Positions 46,312 to 55,930 are shown, counted from the stretch's first letter. The stretch: DNA of 64,000 bases from Bacillus nitratireducens (GCF_001884135.1 NZ_MAOC01000004.1:1-64000), one strand, 5' to 3'. Numbers and translations: made by a program. The notes: a model not told the origin generated them from the sequence alone.

Positions 46312-48378
46312 CTATTTAAATAATATCTCCTTACTATATTGCTTTCCAACGAGTAAGTCATATTGAATAAGCTCATATTGCTTTAACATTTCTTTTTGTT
46401 TCGCTGTTAAACTTTTTATTACTTCTCCGTCTTTTCCTATCTTCAATTCGTCACGAAGTACGGGAATTTCTTCATATAACTTCGATAAAAATTGATAGAA
46501 CGGTACCTTATTTAATCCAGCATAATCAAGGACAAGATTTGAAAAATAAATTGGACTTACTAAACCTAAATTGTCATTTGATATATTAAAATTTGCATAC
46601 ATTAATAATGGCGTTTGCGCCATCGCTAATCGTTCACTTGGCGTTTTTTCATTCGTTATATAACCCGTCTCTTTATAAAGAGATTTATTTGTTCCTAGTG
46701 ATGGGAGATGGTCTCCAAAGAATACTAATAATGTAGGTCTATCTAAATTATCTAGCTCCTCTATTAAATATTGAAGAGCTTCATCTGAACGTCTTAAGCC
46801 TTCTGTATAAGTCTCCAATTCAGCCTTCGATTCTTCATTTTCTAAACCACTAATCTCTATTTGATTTTCGCCAAATCTTCCTTCTGTAAATGGAAAATGA
46901 TTTTGCATTGTAACCGCATGAATAAAAGTAGGTTTCTTTTGCTTCTCTAATTCAGCTATTATCTCTTTACTCATAGATAAATCGCTAATATAGTCTCCAT
47001 CAACTTCTACATTTTCCATCGTATCTTGTGCATTAAACTTATCAAATCCTAACACTTTATATACATCATCACGTTTAAAGAATGAGCGACCGAACGAATG
47101 AATTGCGCTTGTGTAATACCCTTCTTTTTTCAACGCTCGAGGAATAGATGGAATTTCTATCTTATTTGTAACGACTTGCTGATATGGTATAGATCCAGGT
47201 TTTAACAAACTCATTGAATAACTCGTTAACGCCTCAAATTCAACGTTCGCAGTATTTCCTCCAAATGCCGGCGAAATAGCTTGTCCACCCGGAAAACTTT
47301 CTATATACTGATGTAAATTCGGTAAAGGATCTTCACTAAAGGAAAGATTCGTTAATTTCGTTGGATCCCAAAACGATTCACTCATTACAAAAATAATATT
47401 TGGTTTCTCTTTTTGTTTCTGCGCCCCTATGTTGCTACCATATTGTTTCTTTATGTCATTTGCTATTTGAAGCATATTTTCTTTTGAATACTCTTTCGGC
47501 TTTTCAATAACTGTTGTATCTAGATTACTTATAAAGCCTAACACAAAACCATTCGAAGCATAATTTTCATTTTGATCCCACAAAACGAACTCTATACCTG
47601 ACTTTTGAAACCATTTATTCATAAACGTATTCGTAAAATTACAATACACATATAAAATAAAAACGGATCCTATTATAAATAGAACTCGTACGCCTGCATG
47701 AACTTTTACATTTTGAATATACTTCCTCACATACATACCCGCCAAAATACAGACAACAACACTTACAATAACGAGAAGAATATAACCCCAACTAAAGTAA
47801 TCCATTACCATTGGTATAACAGATTGCATATGTCCAATCTGTGTAAAATCAGAAGGATATAGTGGATCTCCCCTAAAAACAATTTTGAAGTGATTTACAA
47901 TAGCCAAAATAATTAGCAAAATGCTTGTCAAAATAGTACTCAAAAAAACTTTCCCAAGCACGTTATACACCAAAACATATATCGCATAAATTACAATTAA
48001 ACTAAATATAAACTGTGCGTTATAATTGTAAATCCAATTCAGTGTATTTACGAGATTCATATTATTTTGCGTGAAAATAAAAAGCAGAGTAACCACGTGC
48101 GCTACTAAAAACATTCTAATATAAATCCTAATAATCGGTTTAAATTTGTTAACTATATCTTTATTCAAATACGCAACATACAATAGTACAATCCACATCA
48201 AAATTATCATTATACTTAAGACAATTTTTTGATTTAAAATATCTTTCATCGTATCTAAACTAAAACATTTTAAAATCAAGAAAAGTGTGGGTACTACATA
48301 TAGGGTTACTAGGCCACTTAACATCGCTGAAATTAATATACTTCTTCTTGGCTGATGAAATGAAAAATTATACCTCAA
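46312..48378 (-). CDS. LTA-synthase-family membrane sulfatase/phosphotransferase
   Basis: A 688-residue protein with five to six N-terminal helices and an extracellular sulfatase-fold domain. Active-site motifs: NIIFVMSESFWDPTKL (about residues 325-340, metal-binding Glu), GGNTANVEFEAL (about 370-381, nucleophile Thr), IHSFGRSFFKRDDVY and FFGDHLPSLG (about 555, metal-binding Asp/His). The family transfers glycerol phosphate from phosphatidylglycerol to build lipoteichoic acid. TTG 48378 with GAGGG upstream is preferred over GTG 48417. It may be LtaS itself or a paralogue such as YqgS/YfnI; not decided here. Confidence 0.88.
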   Translation of the reverse strand: MRYNFSFHQPRRSILISAMLSGLVTLYVVPTLFLILKCFSLDTMKDILNQKIVLSIMIILMWIVLLYVAYLNKDIVNKFKPIIRIYIRMFLVAHVVTLLFIFTQNNMNLVNTLNWIYNYNAQFIFSLIVIYAIYVLVYNVLGKVFLSTILTSILLIILAIVNHFKIVFRGDPLYPSDFTQIGHMQSVIPMVMDYFSWGYILLVIVSVVVCILAGMYVRKYIQNVKVHAGVRVLFIIGSVFILYVYCNFTNTFMNKWFQKSGIEFVLWDQNENYASNGFVLGFISNLDTTVIEKPKEYSKENMLQIANDIKKQYGSNIGAQKQKEKPNIIFVMSESFWDPTKLTNLSFSEDPLPNLHQYIESFPGGQAISPAFGGNTANVEFEALTSYSMSLLKPGSIPYQQVVTNKIEIPSIPRALKKEGYYTSAIHSFGRSFFKRDDVYKVLGFDKFNAQDTMENVEVDGDYISDLSMSKEIIAELEKQKKPTFIHAVTMQNHFPFTEGRFGENQIEISGLENEESKAELETYTEGLRRSDEALQYLIEELDNLDRPTLLVFFGDHLPSLGTNKSLYKETGYITNEKTPSERLAMAQTPLLMYANFNISNDNLGLVSPIYFSNLVLDYAGLNKVPFYQFLSKLYEEIPVLRDELKIGKDGEVIKSLTAKQKEMLKQYELIQYDLLVGKQYSKEILFK

Positions 48379-48670
48379 TTCATTCCCTCTTTTCTGTTTA
48401 TTAATTTCACCCCGCACCGTAAAAACAGTTCCTATTAAGATAACATACTTTCATGCATTTCGTCTTCACACTGGATTCTACTATAACTTTAGTTTCTTAA
48501 TTCTCCCTTAATAAATAGGGGAATTTTGGGATATAAACTATTTATTCTTAAAAACCTAAATTCCTTCATTCCACTTTATGATATAATAACTATGTTTTGG
48601 AAAACCTTAATACTATTAGGGTTTTATCATGAAAATACGAAAGAAATAATAAAAAAGGGGATGCTCATTT

Positions 48671-49924
48671 TTGCTAAATAAGTTTAAAAATCTACCTAAA
48701 GCGGTATATGCAATTTTGGCGCTTTCTTTCCTACTGCACGTTTTTTGTCTAGTAAAACAGCCAGGATTAGATGGAGAGTTAGTCAAAGTAACATATGGCG
48801 CAAATGATGCCTTTAACTATTCGTTAACAGCCGAACAATTATTAAAACATGGTGTATTTGGCTATGTTTATTTAGAACCTAGTGAAGTGCCTGGAAAAAA
48901 TGCATACATCACACCAGGTCAGCCGCTATTATTAGCTGGCGCCATGATTATTTCTGATGTTACATCACTTCCTTACTATTACGTGGCAACTGTCATTAAT
49001 ATGATACTGAACCTCGGCACAGTGTTATTAGTATTCTTAATAGGAAAAGAGTTATTTGAAAAGAATATTTATGGAATTGTCGCAAGTATTTTATATGCTA
49101 TTTATCCAAGTAACTATACATACTTCCGTACATTACTAACAGAAGTTCCTTCAATATTCTTATTATCATTAAGCGTGTATGTATTTGTTCTCGCATGGAA
49201 ATACAATAAAACAAAATTCCATATATGGTTTGGAATTGTTGTTGCTATTTTACTTATGTTCCGTCCAAACCCAGCTCCAATGATGCTTATTCCTGTCCTG
49301 GTCGTCTTGTTCACATATGGATTTAAAGACTCCATTCGAATTGGATTATTATGGATTATTGGTCCGTTCCTTATTATCGGGGCCTGGGTTGTCCGTAACT
49401 ATTTAGCATTCAATCAATTTATCTTATTCTCAACGCAAGGTGCAGACCCATTAATTGCCGGTGCAGATCCATTTAACAAAATTGGCTATGAAAATGTAGT
49501 TAATCAAATGAAAGCTCAAGGCTTAGATGATAAAGAGGCATACGCAAAAGATTTAATCAAAAATGGATTTAAAACGGACTTCACATACTGGTTCTCTTGG
49601 TTCACTGTCGGTAAAACAATTGAATTATTCAAAACAGCTCCTGCTGTAGACCAATACCGTATTCATAACTTTATACAAATGTGTCATAGAGTCTTTATCA
49701 TCGGTACATTCTTGAGCAGCTTCTGCTTCATGCTAAATTCATTTAAACATAAACGCGTTATGATGCTAGTAGCAAGTTCTATTATTTACATCATCTTCTC
49801 TAACTTATTCTTAGCAATTAATCGCTACGGATTTTTCATTAACCCTCTTATGTGCTTAATTCTTGCATATGGGTTAGTTTACGCTGTGCAGAAGCTTCCA
49901 TTTTTCCGCACTAGCCAAGCATAA
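48671..49924 (+). CDS. GT-C glycosyltransferase (GT39/PMT-like)
   Basis: A 417-residue polytopic protein with about ten helices, resembling dolichyl-phosphate-mannose-type glycosyltransferases. The first large loop (VKVTYGANDAFNYSLTAEQL, residues about 38-57) carries the acidic residues of this clan, and YPSNYTYFRTLLTEVPSIFL (about 140-159) a second conserved patch. TTG start at 48671 after AAGGGG (no better ATG in frame). It probably glycosylates a surface polymer or lipid; acceptor unknown. Confidence 0.82.
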   Translation: MLNKFKNLPKAVYAILALSFLLHVFCLVKQPGLDGELVKVTYGANDAFNYSLTAEQLLKHGVFGYVYLEPSEVPGKNAYITPGQPLLLAGAMIISDVTSLPYYYVATVINMILNLGTVLLVFLIGKELFEKNIYGIVASILYAIYPSNYTYFRTLLTEVPSIFLLSLSVYVFVLAWKYNKTKFHIWFGIVVAILLMFRPNPAPMMLIPVLVVLFTYGFKDSIRIGLLWIIGPFLIIGAWVVRNYLAFNQFILFSTQGADPLIAGADPFNKIGYENVVNQMKAQGLDDKEAYAKDLIKNGFKTDFTYWFSWFTVGKTIELFKTAPAVDQYRIHNFIQMCHRVFIIGTFLSSFCFMLNSFKHKRVMMLVASSIIYIIFSNLFLAINRYGFFINPLMCLILAYGLVYAVQKLPFFRTSQA

Positions 49925-49967
49925 TAAAAAAGAGGTCGTCCAAAGATGGACGACCTCTTTTTTATTT
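49925..49967. terminator. Bidirectional terminator
   Basis: Stem aaagaggtcgtcc / ggacgacctcttt, loop aaagat, A- and T-runs both sides. Confidence 0.9.
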
Positions 49968-50526
49968 ACCCAACACTTTGAACACGGCCAATTTGTCCAT
50001 CTTGTAATCGAACTTTAATTCCGTACGTATGTGTTTCCGTGTTTGTTAAAATATCTTTCACAACACCGCTCACAGTTTTACTATAATCTTTATCTAATTG
50101 GATAACTACATGGGAACCGACCGAAATTTGTGATTTTGTCGGCTTCCCACCCGTTGCTTGTGTTGTTTTTTCTTGTTTCTGTGTTCTCTCTTGTTGTGCA
50201 GACTGTTGTTGCTGAATCTTCTGCTGCTCTTGTACACGTCTTTGCTCTTCTTGTTTACGTTTCTCTTCTTCTACTCTTTGTTGTTCTTCTTGCTTACGTT
50301 TCTCTTCTTCTACTCTTTGTTGTTCTTCTTGCTTACGCTTTTCTTCTTCTACTCTTTGCTGCTCTTCTTGTTTACTTTCCTCTTCTACCCTCTTATCTTC
50401 TTCAACCTTCTTCTCATCTATTTTCTGTTCTTCCGTTGCCTTCAGCTTGTCCTCTTCATCTTTACAAGCTGTTAAAACAACTACACATAAGCCCGTAAGT
50501 AAAAATAATAATAATTTCTTTAACAT
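49966..50526 (-). CDS. Lipoprotein with coiled-coil repeats and a YwbE-like C-terminal domain
   Basis: A 186-residue lipoprotein with lipobox LTAC (Cys21). Residues about 45-110 are a charged coiled coil with tandem 13-residue units (QEEQQRVEEEKRK, about three near-exact copies in 39-bp DNA repeats), then a Gln-rich linker. Residues about 129-186 (SQISVGSHVVIQLDKD ... GVVKDILTNTETHTYGIKVR) closely match the short cytosolic protein YwbE (DUF2196). Such a domain in a surface-anchored protein is unusual. ATG follows AGGAGG. Number of repeats may vary between strains. Confidence 0.85.
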   Translation of the reverse strand: MLKKLLLFLLTGLCVVVLTACKDEEDKLKATEEQKIDEKKVEEDKRVEEESKQEEQQRVEEEKRKQEEQQRVEEEKRKQEEQQRVEEEKRKQEEQRRVQEQQKIQQQQSAQQERTQKQEKTTQATGGKPTKSQISVGSHVVIQLDKDYSKTVSGVVKDILTNTETHTYGIKVRLQDGQIGRVQSVG

Positions 50527-50670
50527 TAAAAAATCCTCCTATATATACATTACAAATAATGACCTTTAATAGAATAACAAATATGTATGAACCCATTTGT
50601 CGTAATTTGTCGTATACATTGGATTTCCCATGTAACACTACATGCTACAATTGGAAAAAAGGGGGACAAT

Positions 50671-50700
50671 ATGAATACACATATAATCTCGTTTCCATAA
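50671..50700 (+). CDS. Possible nine-residue leader peptide (uORF)
   Basis: MNTHIISFP ends four bases before the ATG of the 73-residue gene. It has a GGGGGA site upstream, while the 73-residue ATG has none. Could support coupled translation; unproven. Confidence 0.3.
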   Translation: MNTHIISFP

Positions 50701-50703
50701 ATC

Positions 50704-50925
50704 ATGTTCCTCATTATTTATTTCATACTATATGTTCCATTCTTCATTCAAATTATTTCTCACAAGCCGTTAGAACTTGGATTGTTTTCTCATACCCTTA
50801 TCCTCTTTTCCTTTTTAGCAATTACCATTTTTAATTATAAAAAGAAACAAATAATCTTTACTATAATTTTTGCAAGTGCGGTTTTACTTGTCGGCACAAG
50901 TTTCGGAAAACTATTATTATTATAG
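50704..50925 (+). CDS. Small membrane protein, unknown function
   Basis: A 73-residue protein (MFLIIYFILYVPFFIQIISH...) with two to three predicted helices and a KKKQ turn at about 45-50. It has no ribosome site of its own and may be translated by coupling to the preceding nine-codon frame. A perfect terminator follows. Not recognised. Confidence 0.5.
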   Translation: MFLIIYFILYVPFFIQIISHKPLELGLFSHTLILFSFLAITIFNYKKKQIIFTIIFASAVLLVGTSFGKLLLL

Positions 50926-50955
50926 AAAAGAACCTGTCATATGACAGGTTCTTTT
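50926..50955. terminator. Terminator after the small membrane protein
   Basis: Perfect palindrome agaacctgtcatatgacaggt flanked by aaaa and tttt. Confidence 0.85.
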
Positions 50956-50990
50956 CGTTATTTATTAAGATAGGATGATTAGTATGTTTA

Positions 50991-51221
50991 CTATACAAGA
51001 GGAAGCATCCATATTTTCCAAATGATACTTACAATTACTATAAGTACAAAATCAAACAAATCTAATCTCGGACCCTTTTTCATAGTCATATCTAGCCACA
51101 TATGAACCAATTTCAACCTTTTGTATTTATGAATATTTTTCTTTGCGAATCGGTAAATGAGCACTTGCATGATATAAATTCCAGTTACGCAAATAAACAA
51201 TAAGATGAGAAATTCAACCAC
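50991..51221 (-). CDS. Small membrane protein, unknown function
   Basis: A 76-residue protein with helices at about residues 4-23 and 57-75 and a basic loop KKNIHKYKRLKLVH between. Start is GTG 51221 with AGGAGGAA eight bases upstream. It follows the 98-residue gene by 10 bases on the same strand. Not recognised. Confidence 0.65.
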   Translation of the reverse strand: MVEFLILLFICVTGIYIMQVLIYRFAKKNIHKYKRLKLVHMWLDMTMKKGPRLDLFDFVLIVIVSIIWKIWMLPLV

Positions 51222-51231
51222 GAAATTCCTC

Positions 51232-51528
51232 CTATTTTTGAAGCGCTTTTTCTACTATATGGTTCTTCAAAACCCATTCCTCAAACTGAGCACTTCCAAA
51301 TTCCCAGCTCAAATCACGAGCATGTACAGAAAAAACGTAATAACCAGCATATTCGTCCATAAACATCCCTGCCTCTACATCATCTTTCTGGATACCGTAT
51401 ACTCCGAAATTAAAATATACATCCCATACGTCTTCATGCTTCCTCTTATAAGCAATCGATTCCATATCACCTTCAGCTCCGAAATAATCAAGATGCAAAT
51501 GAACGCTATCGTCGTATTCATACTCCAT
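51232..51528 (-). CDS. Conserved-looking acidic protein, unknown function
   Basis: A 98-residue acidic, aromatic-rich protein without signal or membrane segment (MEYEYDDSVHLHLDYFGAEG...). The stretch WDVYFNFGVYGIQKDDVEAG looks structured. ATG 51528 follows AGGGGTGAT. Forms a two-gene unit with the small membrane protein. Not recognised. Confidence 0.68.
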   Translation of the reverse strand: MEYEYDDSVHLHLDYFGAEGDMESIAYKRKHEDVWDVYFNFGVYGIQKDDVEAGMFMDEYAGYYVFSVHARDLSWEFGSAQFEEWVLKNHIVEKALQK

Positions 51529-51648
51529 TTTATCACCCCTTATATTTGTACTTCTTTACTATCCAAAAAATTCCTGCTATCTCTACTCACATATGGGCAC
51601 TTACCTACATATTATGCTTGTAGATTGACTTCTAGGAGGTGTCATATA

Positions 51649-52656
51649 GTGAAAAAATTAATTACCGTTTTTTGCATCATGTTACTAGCTGTTTTCACAT
51701 TCGTTGCTTGTAGTAGTACAAAGGATAGTACGAAAGAACAAGATCAAAAAATTCGCGTTGGCGAAGTTACCCACTCTCTTTTCTACGCACCATTATATGT
51801 TGGAATTGAAAAAGGATTTTTTAAAGATGAAGGTTTAAATATTGACTTACAAACAACAGCTGGCGGAGATAAAACGATGACCACCCTTTTATCCGGCGGA
51901 ATTGATATTGCGCTTGTTGGTTCAGAAACGTCCATTTATGTTCATCAACAAGGAGCAAAAGATCCTGTCATTAATTTTGCCCAACTTACACAAACAGATG
52001 GCACATTTTTAGTTTCTCGTAAAAAATTAGATTCTTTTAATTGGAATGACGTAAAAGGCGTTACATTTTTAGGACAGCGTAAAGGCGGCATGCCACAAAT
52101 GGTTGGAGAATACGTTTTGAAGAAAAATGGCATTGATCCACACAAAGATACAAACTTAATTCAAAATATTGAGTTTGCTAATATTGCAAATGCCTTTTCA
52201 TCTGGTACGGGAGAATTTGTACAGCTCTTTGAACCGACTGCAAGTATACTGGAAAAAGAGGGAAAAGGTTATATCGTCGCGTCTTTTGGAGCTGAATCTG
52301 GCACTGTTCCGTATACAACGTTTATGGCAAAAGAAAGTTTCTTAAAGAAAGATAAAGCTGCTGCTGAAAAATTCACGCGCGCACTATATAAAGCGCAGCA
52401 ATGGGTTGATACTCATAGTCCAGAAGAGATTGCCAATGCTGTTTCACCACTATTTAAAGACACTTCAAAAGACATTTCAGTGAAAGTAATTGAGCGCTAC
52501 AAAAAACAACATTCTTATGCGACAAATCCATTATTAGATGCTTCTGAATGGAAACAGCTCCAAACGATTATGAAAGAATCTGGGGAATTACAAAAAGAAG
52601 TTCCACATGAAACGCTCGTCAATACAAAAATTGCCGAAAGCGTTATTAAGAAATAG
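51649..52656 (+). CDS. ytlA: ABC importer substrate-binding lipoprotein, YtlA-like
   Basis: A 335-residue lipoprotein of the SsuA/ThiY (NMT1) type, lipobox FVAC (Cys21). Start is GTG 51649 after AGGAGGTG; the 149-codon in-frame extension has no lipoprotein signal at its start and is rejected. The GEVTHSLFYAPLYVGIEKGFF segment (about 38-58) and FSSGTGEFVQLFEPTAS fit sulfonate/thiamine-precursor/nitrate-type binding proteins. The gene order (binding protein, ATPase, permease) equals ytlA-ytlC-ytlD of B. subtilis. Ligand unknown; no TPP element was seen upstream. Confidence 0.87.
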   Translation: MKKLITVFCIMLLAVFTFVACSSTKDSTKEQDQKIRVGEVTHSLFYAPLYVGIEKGFFKDEGLNIDLQTTAGGDKTMTTLLSGGIDIALVGSETSIYVHQQGAKDPVINFAQLTQTDGTFLVSRKKLDSFNWNDVKGVTFLGQRKGGMPQMVGEYVLKKNGIDPHKDTNLIQNIEFANIANAFSSGTGEFVQLFEPTASILEKEGKGYIVASFGAESGTVPYTTFMAKESFLKKDKAAAEKFTRALYKAQQWVDTHSPEEIANAVSPLFKDTSKDISVKVIERYKKQHSYATNPLLDASEWKQLQTIMKESGELQKEVPHETLVNTKIAESVIKK

Positions 52657-52667
52657 AGGCGAAGTGT

Positions 52668-53432
52668 ATGAGCTTTTTACAAATACGTAACGTTTCTCAC
52701 TGCTTTTTTGCAAAAGAAAATGCCAAACTTATTCTTGAAGATATGAGTTTACAAGTAGAAGAAGGAGAGTTTATTTCTATTCTTGGTCCGAGTGGTTGCG
52801 GAAAAACAACACTCCTCTCCATCATTGCAGGGCTACTTGATCCAATTGAAGGTATCGTATTTTTAGATGGTAAACCGATTACAACTAAGACCCCATCAAT
52901 GGGCTATATGCTCCAGCAAGATTACTTGTTTCCATGGAAAACAATTGAAGAAAACATTATGCTCGGACTTCATATTCGGAAGATTTATGACGAATATACG
53001 AAAGAACATACATTAAAGCTTTTGCAACAAGTCGGTCTGCATGATATAGAACAGCAATATCCTCGCGAACTATCCGGCGGTATGCGCCAACGTGCAGCAC
53101 TCGTTCGAACGTTAGCGACCGATCCAAAAATTTTATTGCTGGATGAACCATTTTCCGCACTCGATTATCAAACAAAGTTAAAACTAGAAGATCTCGTCTT
53201 CACATTATTACGTAACTATAAAAAAACATCTCTACTCGTGACACACGATATTGAAGAAGCAATCGCGATGAGTGATCGTATTTATTTACTGCAGGCGAAC
53301 CCTGGAAAAATTGCAAAAACGTTCATTGTCCCAGAAAGTATTCGTTCCTTATCACCGTTAGAAGCACGCCAACACCATGACTTCCCATCCCTCTTCCAAG
53401 AAATATGGAAGGAGTTGGAACGACTTGGATAA
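52668..53432 (+). CDS. ytlC: ABC importer ATP-binding protein, YtlC-like
   Basis: A 254-residue ATPase of the SsuB/TauB/ThiZ type: Walker [10 protein letters not shown] (about 38-46), Q-loop [10 protein letters not shown], signature [13 protein letters not shown] (about 135-147), Walker [13 protein letters not shown] (about 155-166), H-loop LVTHDIEEA. It starts 12 bases after the ytlA stop and overlaps the start of ytlD by eight bases. Confidence 0.92.
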   Translation: MSFLQIRNVSHCFFAKENAKLILEDMSLQVEEGEFISILGPSGCGKTTLLSIIAGLLDPIEGIVFLDGKPITTKTPSMGYMLQQDYLFPWKTIEENIMLGLHIRKIYDEYTKEHTLKLLQQVGLHDIEQQYPRELSGGMRQRAALVRTLATDPKILLLDEPFSALDYQTKLKLEDLVFTLLRNYKKTSLLVTHDIEEAIAMSDRIYLLQANPGKIAKTFIVPESIRSLSPLEARQHHDFPSLFQEIWKELERLG

Positions 53433-54231
53433 TATAAAACAACTACATGAACAGTTTCGGAAAAAAGAACGCAGGCGCGCATGGTTAGCACGTTCTTTAC
53501 AGCTTTTACTGCTAATCCTCTTTTTTGCACTATGGGAAATAGCTAGTAAAAAGGAGTGGATTGATCCTTTACTCTTTAGCTCCCCTTCGAGCATTTGGGA
53601 TCTCTTCTTAACGAAATGGATTGACGGTTCACTTTGGATTCACATATGGACGACATTACTGGAAACCGGAGTAGGTTTTATTCTCGGAACTGTACTCGGA
53701 GCTATTATTGCTACCTTCCTTTGGTGGATGCCACTTTTAGCCCGCGTACTTGATCCTTATCTCGTTGTCCTAAATGCAATGCCAAAAGTTGCACTCGGCC
53801 CAATTATCATTGTTATTTTTGGTCCAAACATTTCATCTTCTATCGCAATGGGAGTAATCATCTCCATCATCATTACCATTCTCGTTATTTACAGCGCATT
53901 CCAAGAAGTCGATTCCAACTATATAAAGGTCATGGACACATTTGGCGCAAATAAATGGCAATGCTATACGCACGTTATTCTCCCTTCATCTTTCCCTGCA
54001 ATTATTTCAACATTAAAAGTGAATGTTGGCTTATCATGGGTCGGTGTTATTTTTGGGGAACTCCTCGTTTCTAAACAAGGACTTGGCTATTTAATTAGCT
54101 ATGGATTCCAAGTCTTTAACTTCACACTCGTCTTGCTCAGTGTATTGCTCACTTGCTTCCTCGCAACTCTTATGTATGTATTTGTCGAGGCGTTTGAAAA
54201 ACTCCTTATCGGAAAACGAAAAAAAAGCTGA
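53425..54231 (+). CDS. ytlD: ABC importer permease, YtlD-like
   Basis: A 268-residue permease with six helices and the EAA-type loop [19 protein letters not shown] (about 171-189). Start taken as TTG 53425 with AAGGAG ten bases upstream, overlapping the ATPase stop; an ATG at 53448 is an alternative. Completes the YtlACD importer. Length is close to B. subtilis YtlD. Confidence 0.87.
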   Translation: MDNIKQLHEQFRKKERRRAWLARSLQLLLLILFFALWEIASKKEWIDPLLFSSPSSIWDLFLTKWIDGSLWIHIWTTLLETGVGFILGTVLGAIIATFLWWMPLLARVLDPYLVVLNAMPKVALGPIIIVIFGPNISSSIAMGVIISIIITILVIYSAFQEVDSNYIKVMDTFGANKWQCYTHVILPSSFPAIISTLKVNVGLSWVGVIFGELLVSKQGLGYLISYGFQVFNFTLVLLSVLLTCFLATLMYVFVEAFEKLLIGKRKKS

Positions 54232-54265
54232 CTTAGAGCGATACGCCAGAGTCAGCTTCTTTCTT
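54222..54265. terminator. Terminator of ytlACD
   Basis: Stem agctgactta / gagtcagct with a 13-base loop, T-rich afterwards on both strands; overlaps the ytlD stop. Confidence 0.78.
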
Positions 54266-54493
54266 TTATCTTTTATCGCACATTTTTGATTCATTTGTAA
54301 CGTTTCCATTCGCAACCGTAACTGTATGGAAACAATCTTTCACACGTACTGTAACGACATTATCTTTTCGATCAATAATATGATAATCATTAAACTCCTT
54401 ATTTAATGCACTACGAATTTGCTCTCCTTCAAAAATCGGAAAACCGTGAGACATTACCCAAATGAGACCAGCAACCGCAAGAATCGTTTTCAT
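54266..54493 (-). CDS. Small secreted protein, unknown function
   Basis: A 75-residue protein with an N-terminal hydrophobic segment that looks like a signal peptide (MKTILAVAGLIWVMSHG), then a small domain with two cysteines (about residues 53 and 72) that could form a disulfide. Start ATG 54493 with GGAGG ten bases upstream; ATG 54502 lies too close to the site. Not recognised. No promoter or partner is clear. Confidence 0.65.
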   Translation of the reverse strand: MKTILAVAGLIWVMSHGFPIFEGEQIRSALNKEFNDYHIIDRKDNVVTVRVKDCFHTVTVANGNVTNESKMCDKR

Positions 54494-54709
54494 ACGCTTC
54501 ATTACCTCCTCGAGAGTAAACTTATAGCCCCTATAATATGCGCATTATAATTGTGTCTAATTTGTGACATTTTTATACTAATTCTATTTTAAAGCTTCAG
54601 TTCCTTCTTCTTTTTTTAAAAAGACAGAATTTTCAATTTTATAAATATAAAGAAACGCAAAGAAGTAAAATTCTTCACGTTTTCCCTTGGCTAACATATA
54701 TCGAACACA

Positions 54710-55837
54710 TCAATCGCCTTCGTGTCCACTTTGTTGTTCTATCGTTTTCGAAACATCATATAATCCTGCTAACACTTCCGCTCTCATTTTCACAAGTTCA
54801 GGGAATTGATAGAAGAAAGCAATTTTTTTATATTTTAATTCTGATCCTTCTTTCACCTTTTTTGAATCTTGTAATATAAACGCTGTAAATGTATCCGCAA
54901 TATCCTCTGCTACATTTGTCGTTCCATACAGTGAAACAAACTCATCATGCTTTTCCTTAAAGAATTCAATTTGAGCTTCTTCGCTTTCTTCCACTTTCTT
55001 CTCTGTCCACTCCTGCTCAATTGGTTTCCAGAACAAATTATGGAATTGATTTATATAAGAGCTCTCCTTCGCACATCCTTCTTGTAAGAAAAGCGATTTA
55101 CATTTATTTTGGTATGATGAAATATCTTTATCTTCTTCAAAAGCCTTTAAGTACTTTTCATTTACTGGTATTTGTTTATGCCCCAGCGTCAATACGTGAG
55201 CCGTCTCATGAATTAATGTTTTCATCACTTGATCAATATTTACTGCAGAATCAAGCGTATCTAAACTAAGAACCCACTCTTTCGGATACTCCATACTTGG
55301 CATAACATGAGCCACAATTCCATCGTATCCATCCGTTACCATATCAAACTCTTTTATGTCAGTACGATACTTAGCTGGAATAAGAGTACTGTACATATCC
55401 CATAACGACTGATGATACCCTCTATCTTGACGTTGTATCAGCACCTCTTCTTTCGCTTCTTTATCTTCAGCGAAAGCCTTATTCAATTGTTTGCGATCTA
55501 GTTTATCGAAATAAGGGTCTACAATTTCATCACCATCAATATAATAAGAAGCTAAAAAGAAATAATTTTCATCATCCTCTTTTTTCATTTCCGCTTCTTT
55601 CATATCATTACTTGAACTTCCTTCTAAATCATAATCCTCTAGTACTTCAAGTTCTGAAAGTCCATCTATCTTTTTATATACTTTCTGAAGCTTATTATCG
55701 CCTATTTGTGTGCATTCTTCTGTCGTTTCGCATACATCTTTTTTCTCTCTTTTCGAAGTTTGCTCCGCCATATCACATCCAGCCACTAAACCAATTGAAA
55801 TGATAAAACAAACTAATTTCCCATATAGTTCTTTCAT
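54710..55837 (-). CDS. Putative zinc metallopeptidase lipoprotein
   Basis: A 375-residue lipoprotein, lipobox VAGC (Cys about 20). A zincin signature HETAHVLTLGH is at about 214-224, with a downstream Glu-rich helix and DIADTFTAFILQD that could supply the third ligand. The region before it, SMEYPKEWVLSLDT, fits a peptidase fold. ATG 55837 behind GGAGGGG; two residues upstream in frame is an extension to 55852. Surface-anchored protease activity is inferred from the motif. It is divergent from the HAD gene. Confidence 0.82.
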   Translation of the reverse strand: MKELYGKLVCFIISIGLVAGCDMAEQTSKREKKDVCETTEECTQIGDNKLQKVYKKIDGLSELEVLEDYDLEGSSSNDMKEAEMKKEDDENYFFLASYYIDGDEIVDPYFDKLDRKQLNKAFAEDKEAKEEVLIQRQDRGYHQSLWDMYSTLIPAKYRTDIKEFDMVTDGYDGIVAHVMPSMEYPKEWVLSLDTLDSAVNIDQVMKTLIHETAHVLTLGHKQIPVNEKYLKAFEEDKDISSYQNKCKSLFLQEGCAKESSYINQFHNLFWKPIEQEWTEKKVEESEEAQIEFFKEKHDEFVSLYGTTNVAEDIADTFTAFILQDSKKVKEGSELKYKKIAFFYQFPELVKMRAEVLAGLYDVSKTIEQQSGHEGD

Positions 55838-55866
55838 TTGCCCCTCCGTCATTACAGCCTACAAAA

Positions 55867-55909
55867 ATATGATAATCATTTTCCAACGAATATGCGATAA
55901 TTATTTATA
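55867..55909. promoter_or_regulatory. Possible Fur-like operators between metallopeptidase and HAD genes
   Basis: Two partial matches to the Fur box TGATAATnATTATCA: TGATAATCATTTTCC (about 55868) and CGATAATTATTTATA (about 55893). Each has several mismatches in the second half. Confidence 0.3.
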
Positions 55910-55930
55910 AAAACTTTGAGGAGGTTACAT

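Noticed and set aside
50130-50498. Plus-strand frames of about 100-120 codons opposite the lipoprotein gene
   Set aside because: They are shadows of the Glu/Gln-rich coiled-coil repeat.
51205-51648. N-terminal extension of the YtlA-like binding protein
   Set aside because: It is antisense to two small genes, has no lipoprotein signal at its start, and GTG 51649 has a strong ribosome site and lipobox.
51540-51648. TPP riboswitch before the ThiY-like gene
   Set aside because: No CTGAGA or ACCTGATCTGG-like thi-box elements are present in this stretch.
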